From positions 992,001-1,056,000 of the forward strand of contig AP024879.1 in assembly GCA_024346935.1 (NCBI GenBank): a DNA stretch of 64,000 nt, written 5' to 3'. Within the stretch, counting starts at the first letter, position 1. The number at the start of each line of letters is the position of its first letter. The notes below the pieces were generated by a model that saw only the letters and a program-made list of their open reading frames with translations, was not told where the DNA came from and ran no database searches. Of the stretch, positions 9,655 through 17,009 are shown piece after piece. The DNA is from Vibrio inusitatus (lineage in GTDB: Bacteria > Pseudomonadota > Gammaproteobacteria > Enterobacterales > Vibrionaceae). A program made the translations under genes and the position numbers.

Positions 9655-9748
9655 AGATAATAGATGTCAAAATGGCTTGAAGCGCCTAGACTGAACCGGC
9701 ACTCCCCGAACACACAGGGACTGTTCGGTGATGTCACAAACGAATTCT

Positions 9749-10036
9749 TTAACCGAACAACTCTGAATGAGATCCACATCGAACCAAGATCAATTCTTTT
9801 TCATCCCAATTCACATCCCAGATCAACAAAAAATCGGGTTGGATATGGCATTCCATGTGAGGCTTCCAGTTCCCTTGCAACAAGTGCGGTTTGTATTCAC
9901 TCGGAACTGTGCCTGTTTTTATCAAATGATTATCAATCAATTCTTTCAATAACGCGGTGTTGTAACGAGTGTTCTTAGAGGCTCGTTTTAGGTCTTTTTT
10001 AAAAGACGTCTTCACTCTAATTTTTAGCACAATCAC
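9749..10036 (-). CDS. yafQ: YafQ-family mRNA interferase toxin
   Basis: The conserved C-terminal block HLLQGNWKPH...IQPDFLLIWD...RCGSHSELFG matches YafQ of E. coli, including the catalytic-region histidines, the aspartate after QP, and the terminal H-SELFG. YafQ binds the ribosome and cleaves mRNA at in-frame lysine codons. The open frame extends to an upstream ATG at 10093, but that would add 19 unrelated residues inside the antitoxin gene. GTG 10036 (or GTG 10030) gives about 95 aa, the normal family length, and overlaps the antitoxin end by 20 nt. Paired with the DinJ-like gene upstream. Confidence 0.85.
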   Translation of the reverse strand: MIVLKIRVKTSFKKDLKRASKNTRYNTALLKELIDNHLIKTGTVPSEYKPHLLQGNWKPHMECHIQPDFLLIWDVNWDEKELILVRCGSHSELFG

Positions 10037-10283
10037 TGCCCAGTACATCATTAAACAAGTCATCAGACGAGTCATAACGATCATCAGTAACACTCTCCTG
10101 CATCGCTTTTAAAGTCTCTTGATTAGGAACTTTCAACTCCACAGGGAACTCATGACGCAACTTCACCTGACTAAGAAAAATTCGGATAGCATCGGACATA
10201 CTCATCCCAAGCTCAGCCAAAATTTCCTCTGACTCGTGTTTCAATTGGCTCGATACTCTGGCTCTGACCATTTCCGTCTTCAT
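10017..10283 (-). CDS. dinJ: DinJ/RelB-family antitoxin
   Basis: An 88-aa ribbon-helix-helix protein beginning MKTEMVRARVSSQLKHE, with the typical LAELGMSMSDAIRIFLSQV core and a C-terminal tail that would wrap the toxin. ATG 10283 has GAGG eight nt upstream. It overlaps and precedes the YafQ toxin. Members of this family repress their own operon. A gapped palindrome GTACCTCATATGTGCTAC at 10290-10307, centred on CATATG, lies just upstream and could be the operator. Confidence 0.86.
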   Translation of the reverse strand: MKTEMVRARVSSQLKHESEEILAELGMSMSDAIRIFLSQVKLRHEFPVELKVPNQETLKAMQESVTDDRYDSSDDLFNDVLGSDCAKN

Positions 10284-10289
10284 ATATTG

Positions 10290-10307
10290 TACCTCATATG
10301 TGCTACA
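10290..10307. promoter_or_regulatory. Putative DinJ operator
   Basis: An 18-bp gapped palindrome (GTA..CATATG..TAC) sits 7 bp upstream of the dinJ start, between it and a TATAGT-like -10 hexamer near 10317-10322 on the minus strand. Position and symmetry suit autoregulation by a ribbon-helix-helix antitoxin. There is no experimental support in the sequence itself. The next stretch, 10324-10553, shows no supportable gene. Confidence 0.35.
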
Positions 10308-10553
10308 TTATTTACACTATAGCAAAAAGCTTACTCAGTTACGAGGACAACCCCCTCCTTAAGGGAGTAGATTCGACAACACTGGTGTGATTTTATCTGT
10401 TTGAATTTGTGACTTACTAAGACAATCTGAATAAAATAATTGTCTGAGGATAAACAGTGGGCGTGTTTGCGGAGATATCACTATGAAGTCAGGGGCTAAG
10501 GTAAGGATGTTTTTCCCACCAGCATAATGCGCGATAGGCCGCATGTTGCTTGC

Positions 10554-10811
10554 TCATGTATAATGGTATCTCAGCGCTACGATGGTTAACGTGTCATTTG
10601 AAAATGTGTATCCCACTCGATGCTCACTCGTAATCCTCCTTGACCAGTAACCAGAAAGATTCTCTTTAAGTCGTTCAGGTTTACCTATGCCTTCCGAAGG
10701 AGTGCGCTTTGCATCTTTTATAAGCATATTAATACGCTTAACAATCTTCTTATCATGGCTTATCCAGTATTGATAATCATCCCACCCATGATCTGTAAAA
10801 CAGATCAACAT
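10554..10811 (-). CDS. yoeB: YoeB-family mRNA interferase toxin
   Basis: The 85-aa product from ATG 10811 closely follows YoeB: WDDYQYW near the N-terminus, LIKDAKRTP-EGIGKPE-LK, NLSGYWSRRITSEHR, and the C-terminal RYHY. These include the glutamate, arginine and histidine used in ribosome-dependent mRNA cleavage. The longer frame to 10829 would overlap the antitoxin and is not needed. The start lies one nt after the antitoxin stop. The toxin is intact although its antitoxin frame is disrupted (see the yefM entry). Confidence 0.88.
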   Translation of the reverse strand: MLICFTDHGWDDYQYWISHDKKIVKRINMLIKDAKRTPSEGIGKPERLKENLSGYWSRRITSEHRVGYTFSNDTLTIVALRYHYT

Positions 10812-10812
10812 G

Positions 10813-11074
10813 CTACTCTTCCTCACCAAGAACTATGTCTCTTGGGCTGGCCAACCCTTGTTCTGCCTGAGCGATAGAATCCATTAATCTAGCAGCATTC
10901 TTTGGGTTAGACATGAGATGGATGGTTTCCTTCCAACCATTAAACTCCGATTCGCTCATCATCACTACGTTTTCAGAATCACGACGATGTATAGTGACAG
11001 AATCGCAGTCATTAATCATTTTGTCACACACCCTTTAGGTTCGCGCGCACTTCAGAATAATTCATCACGGTCAC
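10813..11074 (-). pseudogene. yefM: YefM/Phd-family antitoxin with a frameshift near its N-terminus
   Basis: Reading from GTG 11074 (eight nt after a GAGGAGG site at 11083-11089) gives VTVMNYSEVRANLK, the classic YefM/Phd start. This frame then stops at TGA just beyond a GGG run (CCC on the plus strand at 11031-11033). In the next frame the protein continues as CDKMINDCDSVTIHRRDSENVV...LMSNPKNAARLMDSI, the rest of YefM. Removing one G would restore a full-length protein of about 86 aa. As it stands only a 72-aa product from an internal GTG at 11031 could be made, lacking the DNA-binding N-terminus but keeping the toxin-binding tail. A sequencing error is possible because an intact YoeB follows. 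Confidence 0.75.
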
Positions 11075-11404
11075 ATCAACGTCCTCCTCTCTAGAGTTTT
11101 CATTATGTCCCGTATTCAATTAAGTCCAAGTTGTGTTGTACGTTGATTCGTCATATCACGCCTATAAATAACGATAAGCCAAAACAATTGTTTGGCACTT
11201 GTGATTACGATGTACGTCAGTCCCCCCAAAAAAGTCTATTCGTCTACAAACAAAGCCCGGCTTAGTAAATTAGCCTAATGGAACACCAAGGTATGTGTAT
11301 GAGGATGTCTACCTTAGGTACTCTCTTAACCCAGATTCCCCCTAATTTTGGAAATAAAAAACCTCATATAAAATGAAAATGTTCAGCAATATTGTGGAGG
11401 GACT
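11075..11404. other. Intergenic region with palindrome and boundary-repeat copy
   Basis: No gene is seen here. It contains a near-perfect palindrome GCCAAAACAATTGTTTGGC at 11178-11196. At 11343-11361 it has TAATTTTGGAAATAAAAAA, a degenerate copy of the 19-bp repeat that bounds the recombinase module at 20513 and 26348. As in the copies at 18869 and 20513, that sequence is preceded by a CTCTCT-A-CCC-like stretch. The presence of the repeat here suggests an old element end. Confidence 0.5.
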
Positions 11405-11932
11405 ATGAAACACAAAAGCTTGAAGTTAAATGAACAAATAGCGCGTGAACGTTGGGAAAAATTTCTCACTGTATTACCCATGTACACACCCCTGAAGGGC
11501 GATCTGCTCACCATGGCAGCATTAGATCTGTCTTTGGGGCCCAACCCGATACTCCCACACTTCTGCGATAAACGAGTTTTGGGGTTTCATTCTCTGGCGG
11601 AGCAAGAAACGTTAATGATCATTGCCGATAAACTCTGGCAGTTTTGGAAATTTGATCCTCATGTTATGAAAGCACTGAGGCAATACGCGAACGTCTGCGT
11701 ACATCAAACCACCGATTTACTCGACGACGCCGCTTTACACCATAAAATACAGGGGTTTGGTCTTATTAAGTACTACTACTGCACCACCCTAGTAGATGAG
11801 TTAGAAGATAAGAGCGCACTCTGGGAGCGACACTGCAGACTTACACGTTTTCGCCTCTGGGCGGAGCATCTGAACTTTGCTTACATGCCACTAGACTTTC
11901 AATACAACCTTGCAGGGATTACCTTTATATAA
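11405..11932 (+). CDS. Hypothetical protein, 175 aa
   Basis: Preceded by a good GGAGGG ribosome binding site five nt before ATG 11405. The protein is rich in aromatic residues and histidine (WQFWKF, KYYYCTT, FRLWAEHLNFAYM) and leucine, has no signal peptide and no clear transmembrane helix, and is predicted mainly helical. I do not recognise a family. It stands alone between the YefM/YoeB module and the RelB/RelE-type pair, 44 bp after a copy of the 19-bp boundary repeat, so it is probably island cargo. The good ribosome binding site and unbroken frame support it as a real gene. Confidence 0.6.
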   Translation: MKHKSLKLNEQIARERWEKFLTVLPMYTPLKGDLLTMAALDLSLGPNPILPHFCDKRVLGFHSLAEQETLMIIADKLWQFWKFDPHVMKALRQYANVCVHQTTDLLDDAALHHKIQGFGLIKYYYCTTLVDELEDKSALWERHCRLTRFRLWAEHLNFAYMPLDFQYNLAGITFI

Positions 11933-12309
11933 TCGGCTACTTCAAAAACCCGCCCGATGTCGATTGGCCTTTCATTATTCGAATGGGGACTCTGTTCCAA
12001 TTAACGGTCTGAGTCCTTAAGCATTTGTTAAATGGAGTCGCTATACAATAGATCTCGAGTGAACCAGGCACTTACCCCTCAGCGCTTAAATAAGGGTCAG
12101 CCTTCGAGACGACCATGGATAATCAACAGCAACAAGACTTTAATGTACTCTACTCACTACCAAGCGATCAATTTGCTAGATAAAGACGCATTAGGATTAT
12201 GTAAGACTCTGATAAAGTATCGACCGGGCGACGCCAATCCTTACTTGTTAGTTGTCCAACCTCAAAGCCAGTGCTAACATTTGTACACACAGAAGGTATG
12301 GGGTGCATT

Positions 12310-12594
12310 ATGGACACTAGAATTCAGTTTCGCGTTGATGAAAAAACAAAGCGACTAGCCCAACAAATGGCAGAGAGCCAAGGCAGAACAATAAGTGATG
12401 CTTGTCGCGAACTGACTGAGCAACTGGCCAACCAGCAGAGAAAGGCTTTATCTCACGACGCATGGTTAACTGAACAAGTAAACCTAGCTTTTGAGAAGTT
12501 TGACTCAGGAAAAGCCACTTTTGTTGACCACGAATCAGCCAAGTCTCGTTTGGCAGAGCGCAAAGCTAAGATACGAAACCGAGATAAATTATGA
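12310..12594 (+). CDS. RelB/DinJ- or ParD-like ribbon-helix-helix antitoxin
   Basis: From ATG 12310 the product is 94 aa and starts MDTRIQFRVDEKTKRLAQQM, a beta-strand plus helix typical of ribbon-helix-helix antitoxins (RelB/DinJ class: xRIQFRVDExxK). It continues with RTISDACRELTEQLA. An upstream in-frame start at 12271 would add 13 residues not seen in such proteins. The stop overlaps the toxin start by ATGA. The C-terminal 40 residues are charged and likely bind the toxin. It probably represses its own promoter. Confidence 0.78.
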   Translation: MDTRIQFRVDEKTKRLAQQMAESQGRTISDACRELTEQLANQQRKALSHDAWLTEQVNLAFEKFDSGKATFVDHESAKSRLAERKAKIRNRDKL

Positions 12595-12869
12595 TTTTGT
12601 GGGAAGAAGAATCTCTTAATGATCGTGAAAAGATCTTTGAGTTTCTTTACGACTTCAACCCCGAAGCCGCTGATAAAACCGATGATATCATCGAAGCAAA
12701 AGTTGAGAACCTTTTAGTGCAACCTCAAATGGGGGGCCAGCGAGAGGGAATTAGAGGGCGATTGCTCATAATTTCAGAAATTTCAATGATCGTATTTTTC
12801 TGGATTGAAGATGACATCATTCGCATTATGCGAGTGCTTCACCAAAAGCAAAAGTTTCCAATGGACTGA
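12591..12869 (+). CDS. RelE/ParE-superfamily toxin
   Basis: The 92-aa protein starts MILWEEESLNDREKIFEFLY and continues NPEAADKTDDII...L-QPQMGGQREGIRGR, then IIRIMRVLHQKQKFP. This is the standard ParE/RelE fold pattern, with the N-terminal helical hairpin, the P-x-G-R-x-GIRGR strand region and the final VLHxxQ segment. ParE members poison gyrase, while RelE members cleave mRNA. The MRVLHQ-Q ending and lack of strong catalytic histidine/arginine placement do not decide between them. Translationally coupled to the antitoxin by a 4-nt overlap. Confidence 0.8.
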   Translation: MILWEEESLNDREKIFEFLYDFNPEAADKTDDIIEAKVENLLVQPQMGGQREGIRGRLLIISEISMIVFFWIEDDIIRIMRVLHQKQKFPMD

Positions 12870-12886
12870 CTATTTCGACTCGGCAA

Positions 12887-13096
12887 CTAACGCGAGATTG
12901 ATGGGCAGACAACCGATACGTTGGCTAGCTTAAACCCTGAGTCTACAAAATCTAGAAGTGCTCTCAATAACATAGGGAAACTACATGTGACCATCTGAGC
13001 AATAGTAATGGCTAAATCACTGAATCGAGGAGGCCTCCCACGTTTACTTTGTTGTTTCCACTCGCTCATGACTTCTTCATTAATTGAGAACGTCAC
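12887..13096 (-). pseudogene. IS5-family transposase N-terminal relic
   Basis: The frame contains INEEVMSEWKQQSKRGRPPRFSDLAI followed by a segment equivalent to LxxxLRxLxGFVxSxFxL. This is the N-terminal helical region of IS5-family (IS903 subgroup) transposases, as also seen in the complete copy at 47936-48853. The DDE catalytic part is missing and several conserved positions have decayed. It is a fossil of an insertion between toxin-antitoxin modules and cannot move. Confidence 0.6.
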
Positions 13097-13220
13097 TTAA
13101 CCACCGTTGATCAGAGTTTTGGTGTACTATTTCCAGTTAGTTGTATCCATTGTAATCGCACCAAACTCCTATGCCCAACCTTGGGTAAAACGTTTGAGCG
13201 TTAAATGTAAGGCAATTTCC

Positions 13221-13302
13221 CACAATTGCGTACGCTCTCACGTGGTGGTTCACTTCCAACAAGTAAGTTAATGCACTAGTTAAACTGAACTTCCTAACTC
13301 CT
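13221..13302 (-). pseudogene. GNAT toxin gene relic
   Basis: This stretch matches part of the intact GNAT toxin gene around 15640-15725 at high identity. It shares the words GCGTACGCTCTCA and GTGGTG-TTCACTTCC-ACAAGTAA, then TTAAACTGA-CTTCC. It corresponds to the region encoding the acetyl-CoA loop and following helix. The rest of the gene is gone. It shows that an earlier or duplicated GNAT/DUF1778 module lay here. Confidence 0.6.
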
Positions 13303-13362
13303 TTTGGTTAAATCCAAGTCACCACACCTATAGTTACCTAAGAAGTGATTAGACCAAATCTG

Positions 13363-13488
13363 ATTTCGCAAATGCTTGGGCACAGCGATACGCAATTATT
13401 GTTTAAGGTGCGTGCGCCTTATGTCGCTAATGCTTCGCGAAATGATGGTAGTGCGTTTAATGAGTTGATGAGTAAGGAAGGGCTTTAG
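13363..13488 (+). pseudogene. Tyrosine integrase C-terminal relic
   Basis: The frame reads ISQMLGHSDTQLLF, then APYVANASRNDGSAFNELM, and stops at TAG. This is almost identical to the last 41 residues of the integrase at 26589-27752. One difference replaces the tyrosine of NVYAPY with arginine (KVRAPY). Everything upstream of this segment is missing. The relic probably marks the right end of an older island that used the same integrase, with the newer island inserted beyond it. Confidence 0.75.
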
Positions 13489-13774
13489 CGTTCTTTTAAT
13501 GGCTCAGTTGGAAACTCGAATCGACAACCTGAGATGCCACTATGCCAAGTTAGTTGCACCTCGGAAGGGTTAAACACTAGCTCTAACCATTAAGTAAAAT
13601 ATGGTTCATTTTTGGTGATTTATTGTTACTTATGCTTTTAAAAGCTCTTTAATGAGCTTTGCCACTCCATAAAGTACCTTATATGAACTTTTTTATAAGA
13701 AATTTTATTAAGAAGGCCAATTATGACACACGCCTTCTTTACATAGCCCTTAAAAGAGCCTAAATTAAAAACAT

Positions 13775-13801
13775 TATAATATAAAGGTCACATAAGACCT
13801 T
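13775..13801 (+). promoter_or_regulatory. hipBST promoter -10 and operator
   Basis: A consensus TATAAT lies at 13775-13780. It is followed immediately by the perfect inverted repeat AAGGTC-ACATAA-GACCTT at 13784-13801, 10 to 16 bp upstream of the hipB start candidates. A repressor bound there would cover the transcription start. The location suggests autoregulation by the XRE protein encoded next. The preceding 13489-13774 shows no gene. Confidence 0.6.
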
Positions 13802-13811
13802 CAGTGTGGTG

Positions 13812-14138
13812 ATGATAATGAATCCAAAAGTGTTACAACTACGCGATGAGGTGAACTCGCTTGAAACTCATATGCATTCTGTTCTTCAAAATCTATTGCA
13901 CAGTGTTGAAGATTCCATCGACCGACCAATATCGACTTATCCCATCTACGATAAAAATAGTTTGGTCGCTGATATGCAACAGCGAAAAAAAGCGATTTCG
14001 TTAGAAGAACTAGAATTGCAAACAGATATTTCCAGTTCAACGATAAAGCGCATGCTTAAAGATCCTAGCAAAACATCGCTAGATAACTTTTTAGCTGTGG
14101 CTAACGAATTAGGCATGAAAATATGGATAGAAAAGTAA
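13812..14138 (+). CDS. hipB: HipB-like XRE regulator of a HipBST module
   Basis: ATG 13812 or 13818 is the likely start; both follow the palindromic operator, and GTG codons at 13806 and 13809 are weaker alternatives. The product is about 106-108 aa with a C-terminal helix-turn-helix (ISLEELELQTDISSSTIKRM then PSKTSLDNFLAVANEL). The extra N-terminal 50 residues are predicted helical. In the E. coli O127 HipBST system HipB is the DNA-binding component while HipS is the antitoxin. The next gene starts 16 nt before this stop, which indicates coupling. Confidence 0.8.
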   Translation: MIMNPKVLQLRDEVNSLETHMHSVLQNLLHSVEDSIDRPISTYPIYDKNSLVADMQQRKKAISLEELELQTDISSSTIKRMLKDPSKTSLDNFLAVANELGMKIWIEK

Positions 14139-14443
14139 AAGTTCTGTTGTATGGAAAATTGTGCGGCGTGCTGTCTCAAAATGTGCATGGATTTACATTT
14201 GAGTACGATGCTTCTTATAAGGGGCGAAGCTTGTCATTGAGCATGCCATTAAAAGAAAAACGATTTGAAAGCAAAGAGCTACATCCATTTTTTCTAAGCC
14301 TTGCTCCAGAAGGTTGGCTGAAAAAACGTTATTCTGAGTTACAAAAAATTGATGACAATGATCCTCTAGGTATGCTTTTGTCTAACGGCAAAAACTTACT
14401 TGGAGCAGTGCAACTGATGAGGTTAGAAGAGCATGTATCCTAG
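14123..14443 (+). CDS. hipS: HipS antitoxin (stand-alone HipA N-subdomain 1)
   Basis: A 106-aa protein corresponding only to the N-terminal subdomain of classic HipA: VLLYGKLCGVLSQ, FTFEYDASYKGRSLSLSMPL, then LHPFFLSLAPEGWLKKRYSE and LLSNGKNLLGAVQLM. In long HipA proteins this part is fused to the kinase. Here it is a separate gene, overlapping HipB by 16 nt and HipT by 11 nt. In characterised HipBST systems this small protein is the antitoxin, and the kinase without it is HipT. The split organisation and intact conserved residues support the tripartite assignment. Confidence 0.83.
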   Translation: MDRKVKVLLYGKLCGVLSQNVHGFTFEYDASYKGRSLSLSMPLKEKRFESKELHPFFLSLAPEGWLKKRYSELQKIDDNDPLGMLLSNGKNLLGAVQLMRLEEHVS

Positions 14444-15482
14444 TAACAAAAGCCTTATCAGCTTAGCGAGTCTTAATGACTTGAATCGTGAACAAGAGGA
14501 ATATAAGAAGGGTGAAGTAAAAGCTTTGCTTGGTGCAAGCAAGTATAAAATGCGTTTGCCTTTTACACGTGAAGAGTTTATTCATGAGCTGCCCAAGAAA
14601 CAGAAAGGGATGAGTATTTCTGGCTATCAGCCAAAGTTATCGTTAGCAATTAACAATGAAAATGAGCTCGGTGTTGTGGAAGATAAGGCTTTATTTATTC
14701 TCAAGCCTTCTCCCGCAGAATTTCCGTTCTTGGCGGAAAATGAGCATGCCACGATGTTAGTTATGAAAGCGCTTGGGTTTGATCTTCCTGCGTTTGGCTT
14801 AGTTCGATTCAGTGATCAGGACGAAGACAGTGAGCGGGCTTTTATTATTAGACGTTATGACCGTTTAAGAGAAGGCGAAGAAGCTATTCATCAAGAGCAA
14901 CTGGATGCGGCAATGAATGTCAGTGAAAAGTACGGGAAGATAAAGGATGATGATGAGGGCTACATTAGCTATGAACAAGCCTGTAAATTTCTAATTTCGA
15001 GTGTAGACAGTAGCTTATCCTTCAAAAGGGAGCTGTTTAATCGGGTACTAACAGCGTACTATCTTGGTAACAATGACTTCCATTTGCGGAATCTTGGCTT
15101 ACTTTTGCCTGAGAAAGGCTATGCTCAGCTAGCCCCTATTTATGATTATGTATCTATAGCCCCGTACCCAGACTACATTGCCAATGAAACTTCATTAGCA
15201 TTGCCGCTATTAGCAAACGAAGAAGGAGACAATGGGAATACCAGCGACTATACATCGCATTGTACCTATACAGGCTATGATTTTCTGACGTTTGCGAACA
15301 ATATTGGAATTAGCCCCAAACTAGCTAGAAAGTTGATCGAACAGCTTTGTGCGAGGGCTGATGAAATTAAAGATATCTACAGGAATAGTTTTATGCCCAA
15401 AGCGGATATCATGAAGGTGATTAAATGGATTGATAGTCGTCATAATTACTTAAATCAATTTGAACACGTAGACATTGTCTAA
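14433..15482 (+). CDS. hipT: HipT kinase toxin
   Basis: A 349-aa kinase lacking the N-terminal subdomain found in HipA. It has the Gly-rich loop KGMSISGYQPKLS with the SIS motif (autophosphorylation serines in HipT), the ATP-contact segment ALFILKPSP, the catalytic-loop segment LGNNDFHLRNLG, and the metal-binding aspartate in APIYDYVS. In E. coli O127 HipT phosphorylates tryptophanyl-tRNA synthetase; the target here is inferred only by homology. It is the last gene of the three-gene operon. All motifs are intact and the length fits the family (about 335 aa). Confidence 0.85.
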   Translation: MYPSNKSLISLASLNDLNREQEEYKKGEVKALLGASKYKMRLPFTREEFIHELPKKQKGMSISGYQPKLSLAINNENELGVVEDKALFILKPSPAEFPFLAENEHATMLVMKALGFDLPAFGLVRFSDQDEDSERAFIIRRYDRLREGEEAIHQEQLDAAMNVSEKYGKIKDDDEGYISYEQACKFLISSVDSSLSFKRELFNRVLTAYYLGNNDFHLRNLGLLLPEKGYAQLAPIYDYVSIAPYPDYIANETSLALPLLANEEGDNGNTSDYTSHCTYTGYDFLTFANNIGISPKLARKLIEQLCARADEIKDIYRNSFMPKADIMKVIKWIDSRHNYLNQFEHVDIV

Positions 15483-15514
15483 TTTGTACTAATTCACCAT
15501 AGTTCAACGGCCTA

Positions 15515-16048
15515 TCATTGATTGAAAAGCTGCTCTACCGTGCTCATTGGCAAAAACATACGAATGCGCCCATTGTGCTCGCACAATACTTCAAATCCGA
15601 ACTTTGCACAGAATGTTTGAGCAGCAGATGAAAGACAATCGACAACAATAGCGTACGCTCTCATGTGGTGATTCACTTCCCACAAGTAATTTAATGCGCG
15701 AATTAAACTGATCTTCCCAAGTCCTGAACCATGAAATTCTTTGTGCACAGCTAATTGAGCTAATAAAAAAACCGGAACTGGATATCTAGGTAGTTTCTTT
15801 GCTCGCTGTATTGGCAGTGTTTCTCGGCTAATAGAGCTTGCCGCAACACTATAAAATGCACAAATTGCATGTTTTTGATTGAGCAAAGGTTGAGCACTTG
15901 GCAGAACCATCGTTCGGCTGATACCCGCTTGCATGTGTTTTGCTGCTTGAGTTTTGATGAACGTATTAAGCTCTAGCTCTCCACAATCGAATGAATTGCG
16001 GTCGTGCTTTAACATACTCAGTTCTACAAACTCTTTACTCCAACTCAC
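15515..16048 (-). CDS. GNAT-family acetyltransferase toxin (TacT/AtaT-like)
   Basis: A 177-aa N-acetyltransferase with the family start FDCGELELNTFIKTQAAKH, the central YPVPVFLLAQLAVHKEFHG segment, the acetyl-CoA loop HGSGLGKISL, and FCAKFGFE near the C-terminus. Toxins of this class acetylate the amino group of charged tRNAs and block translation. It is encoded directly after a DUF1778 antitoxin with a 4-nt overlap. A partial copy of this gene remains at 13221-13302. Confidence 0.85.
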   Translation of the reverse strand: MSWSKEFVELSMLKHDRNSFDCGELELNTFIKTQAAKHMQAGISRTMVLPSAQPLLNQKHAICAFYSVAASSISRETLPIQRAKKLPRYPVPVFLLAQLAVHKEFHGSGLGKISLIRALNYLWEVNHHMRAYAIVVDCLSSAAQTFCAKFGFEVLCEHNGRIRMFLPMSTVEQLFNQ

Positions 16049-16314
16049 TTGATGCCACTCTCATTTGTCAATTTGGCTGCTTCGAGCAATGATCGATTCG
16101 GCGCTCTTGCTTTTTCACATGCGACTATAAACTCGTCAAAAACACTATCTTTAACAACAATACTTTCATGCTCTTCAATAACGTGAGTCGCGTCTTCATC
16201 CATAAGCCTGACTACATACTCAGTAAGACTTTTTAAACCAAGTAACGCTGATGCCTTTTCAGCTTTTGCCTTAATCTCTTCATCTAGGCGAATATCTAAA
16301 CGTGCAGTTGCCAT
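16045..16314 (-). CDS. DUF1778 (TacA-like) ribbon-helix-helix antitoxin
   Basis: ATG 16314 is chosen because AAGGAGAGG lies directly upstream; the open frame itself extends 17 codons further without support. The 89-aa product begins MATARLDIRLDEEIKAKAEK and has the DUF1778 pattern of an N-terminal DNA-binding strand, two helices, and a C-terminal tail that blocks the acetyltransferase (VVKDSVFDEFIVACEKA). It is the first gene of the pair and likely represses it. Confidence 0.84.
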   Translation of the reverse strand: MATARLDIRLDEEIKAKAEKASALLGLKSLTEYVVRLMDEDATHVIEEHESIVVKDSVFDEFIVACEKARAPNRSLLEAAKLTNESGIK

Positions 16315-16327
16315 AACCTCTCCTTTG

Positions 16328-16403
16328 TACGGATATATTCCGTAATGCATAAGATTATAGAGCAAATATAGATCGCATTCAATTTGTACGGATAAATTAC
16401 GGA
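16328..16403. promoter_or_regulatory. Operator cluster of the GNAT/DUF1778 module
   Basis: An inverted repeat TACGGA-TATAT-TCCGTA at 16328-16344 sits just upstream of the antitoxin ribosome binding site. Two further TACGGA units occur in direct orientation at 16387-16392 and 16398-16403. Repeated short sites of this kind are typical of cooperative binding by ribbon-helix-helix antitoxin-toxin complexes. Confidence 0.55.
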
Positions 16404-16546
16404 ATAACTTTTTGTAAGCTACAAATTACTAGATTTAAAAATGTAGTCATCAACAAAATTGGCACGAAAGCAATAACGAGAGTTCTCAGTCATTGATATC
16501 GGTCCTTGGCACCCTCTCCATCAAATTCTAAAAGTTAATTCTCTAG

Positions 16547-16608
16547 GAACTACTCAGCGATAACATAGCCGCTCACAGAGCTTCTAAGGTGGTTAAGCAA
16601 CCACCTTA
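16547..16608. repeat. IS200/IS605-type right-end-like sequence with hairpin
   Basis: A 24-nt sequence starting GAACTACTCAGCG (16547-16570) is repeated with two mismatches at 18737-18760. Here it is followed by a perfect 10-bp stem, TAAGGTGGTT-AAGC-AACCACCTTA (16585-16608), which abuts the stop codon of a TnpB relic. A subterminal hairpin directly after tnpB is what the right end of IS200/IS605-group elements looks like, and it is also where the tnpB-associated guide RNA would lie. Confidence 0.5.
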
Positions 16609-16609
16609 T

Positions 16610-16789
16610 CTATTTGCTAACGCCTAATTTCTGCTGAATATTGGGTGATTTATTCACCCTGACGACAGTTCCATTCGCCTTTAAATCTAGCTCACCTTTT
16701 CTCTCCACTGCTATTGCTGAAGAGTAGTCACGGTCGCTGACTAGACCACAACGAGTACAGGTGAAACTTCTATCCCTTAATGTCAGCTT
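16610..16789 (-). pseudogene. TnpB (IS200/IS605 family) C-terminal relic
   Basis: The reverse strand encodes RSFTCTRCGLVSDRDYSSAI, then VERKGELDLKANGT, ending before TAG at 16610-16612. This is the zinc-finger and RuvC-III part of TnpB (F-x-C-x2-CG...DRDxNAA), including the last catalytic aspartate. The rest of the protein is absent, so this is a remnant. The palindromic right end follows it directly. Confidence 0.65.
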
Positions 16790-16912
16790 TCACATAGGTT
16801 GTTTTTTCCATGCGATTAAGGTGTTGAGTAAGTCACGCTGCATAGTCATTTCCCGCCAATTAAGATTGTTAACGGGCTATGCTATAACTCGAATTACACT
16901 TTTATAGCCTTT

Positions 16913-16967
16913 GGGATTCTGGGATTCTGGGATTCTGGGATTCTGGGATTCTGGGATTCTGGGATTC
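16913..16967. repeat. Octanucleotide tandem repeat (GGGATTCT)x6.9
   Basis: Six perfect GGGATTCT units and a seventh lacking its last base run head to tail from 16913 to 16967. The array lies 180 bp upstream of a HipBA module and next to its operators. Perfect short arrays of this kind change copy number by slippage. No open frame crosses it, so any effect would be on spacing or transcription. Confidence 0.9.
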
Positions 16968-17009
16968 ACATCATCGCCTTGGCCAACGCGCAAACTAAAT
17001 CTAAAAGTA

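Noticed and set aside
10359..10544. 61-codon minus-strand frame
   Set aside because: No ribosome binding site and no similarity; lies in the gap between two toxin-antitoxin modules.
12032..12277. 81-codon plus-strand frame
   Set aside because: No ribosome binding site, no known motif and unusual composition; it ends inside the upstream region of the RelB-like gene.
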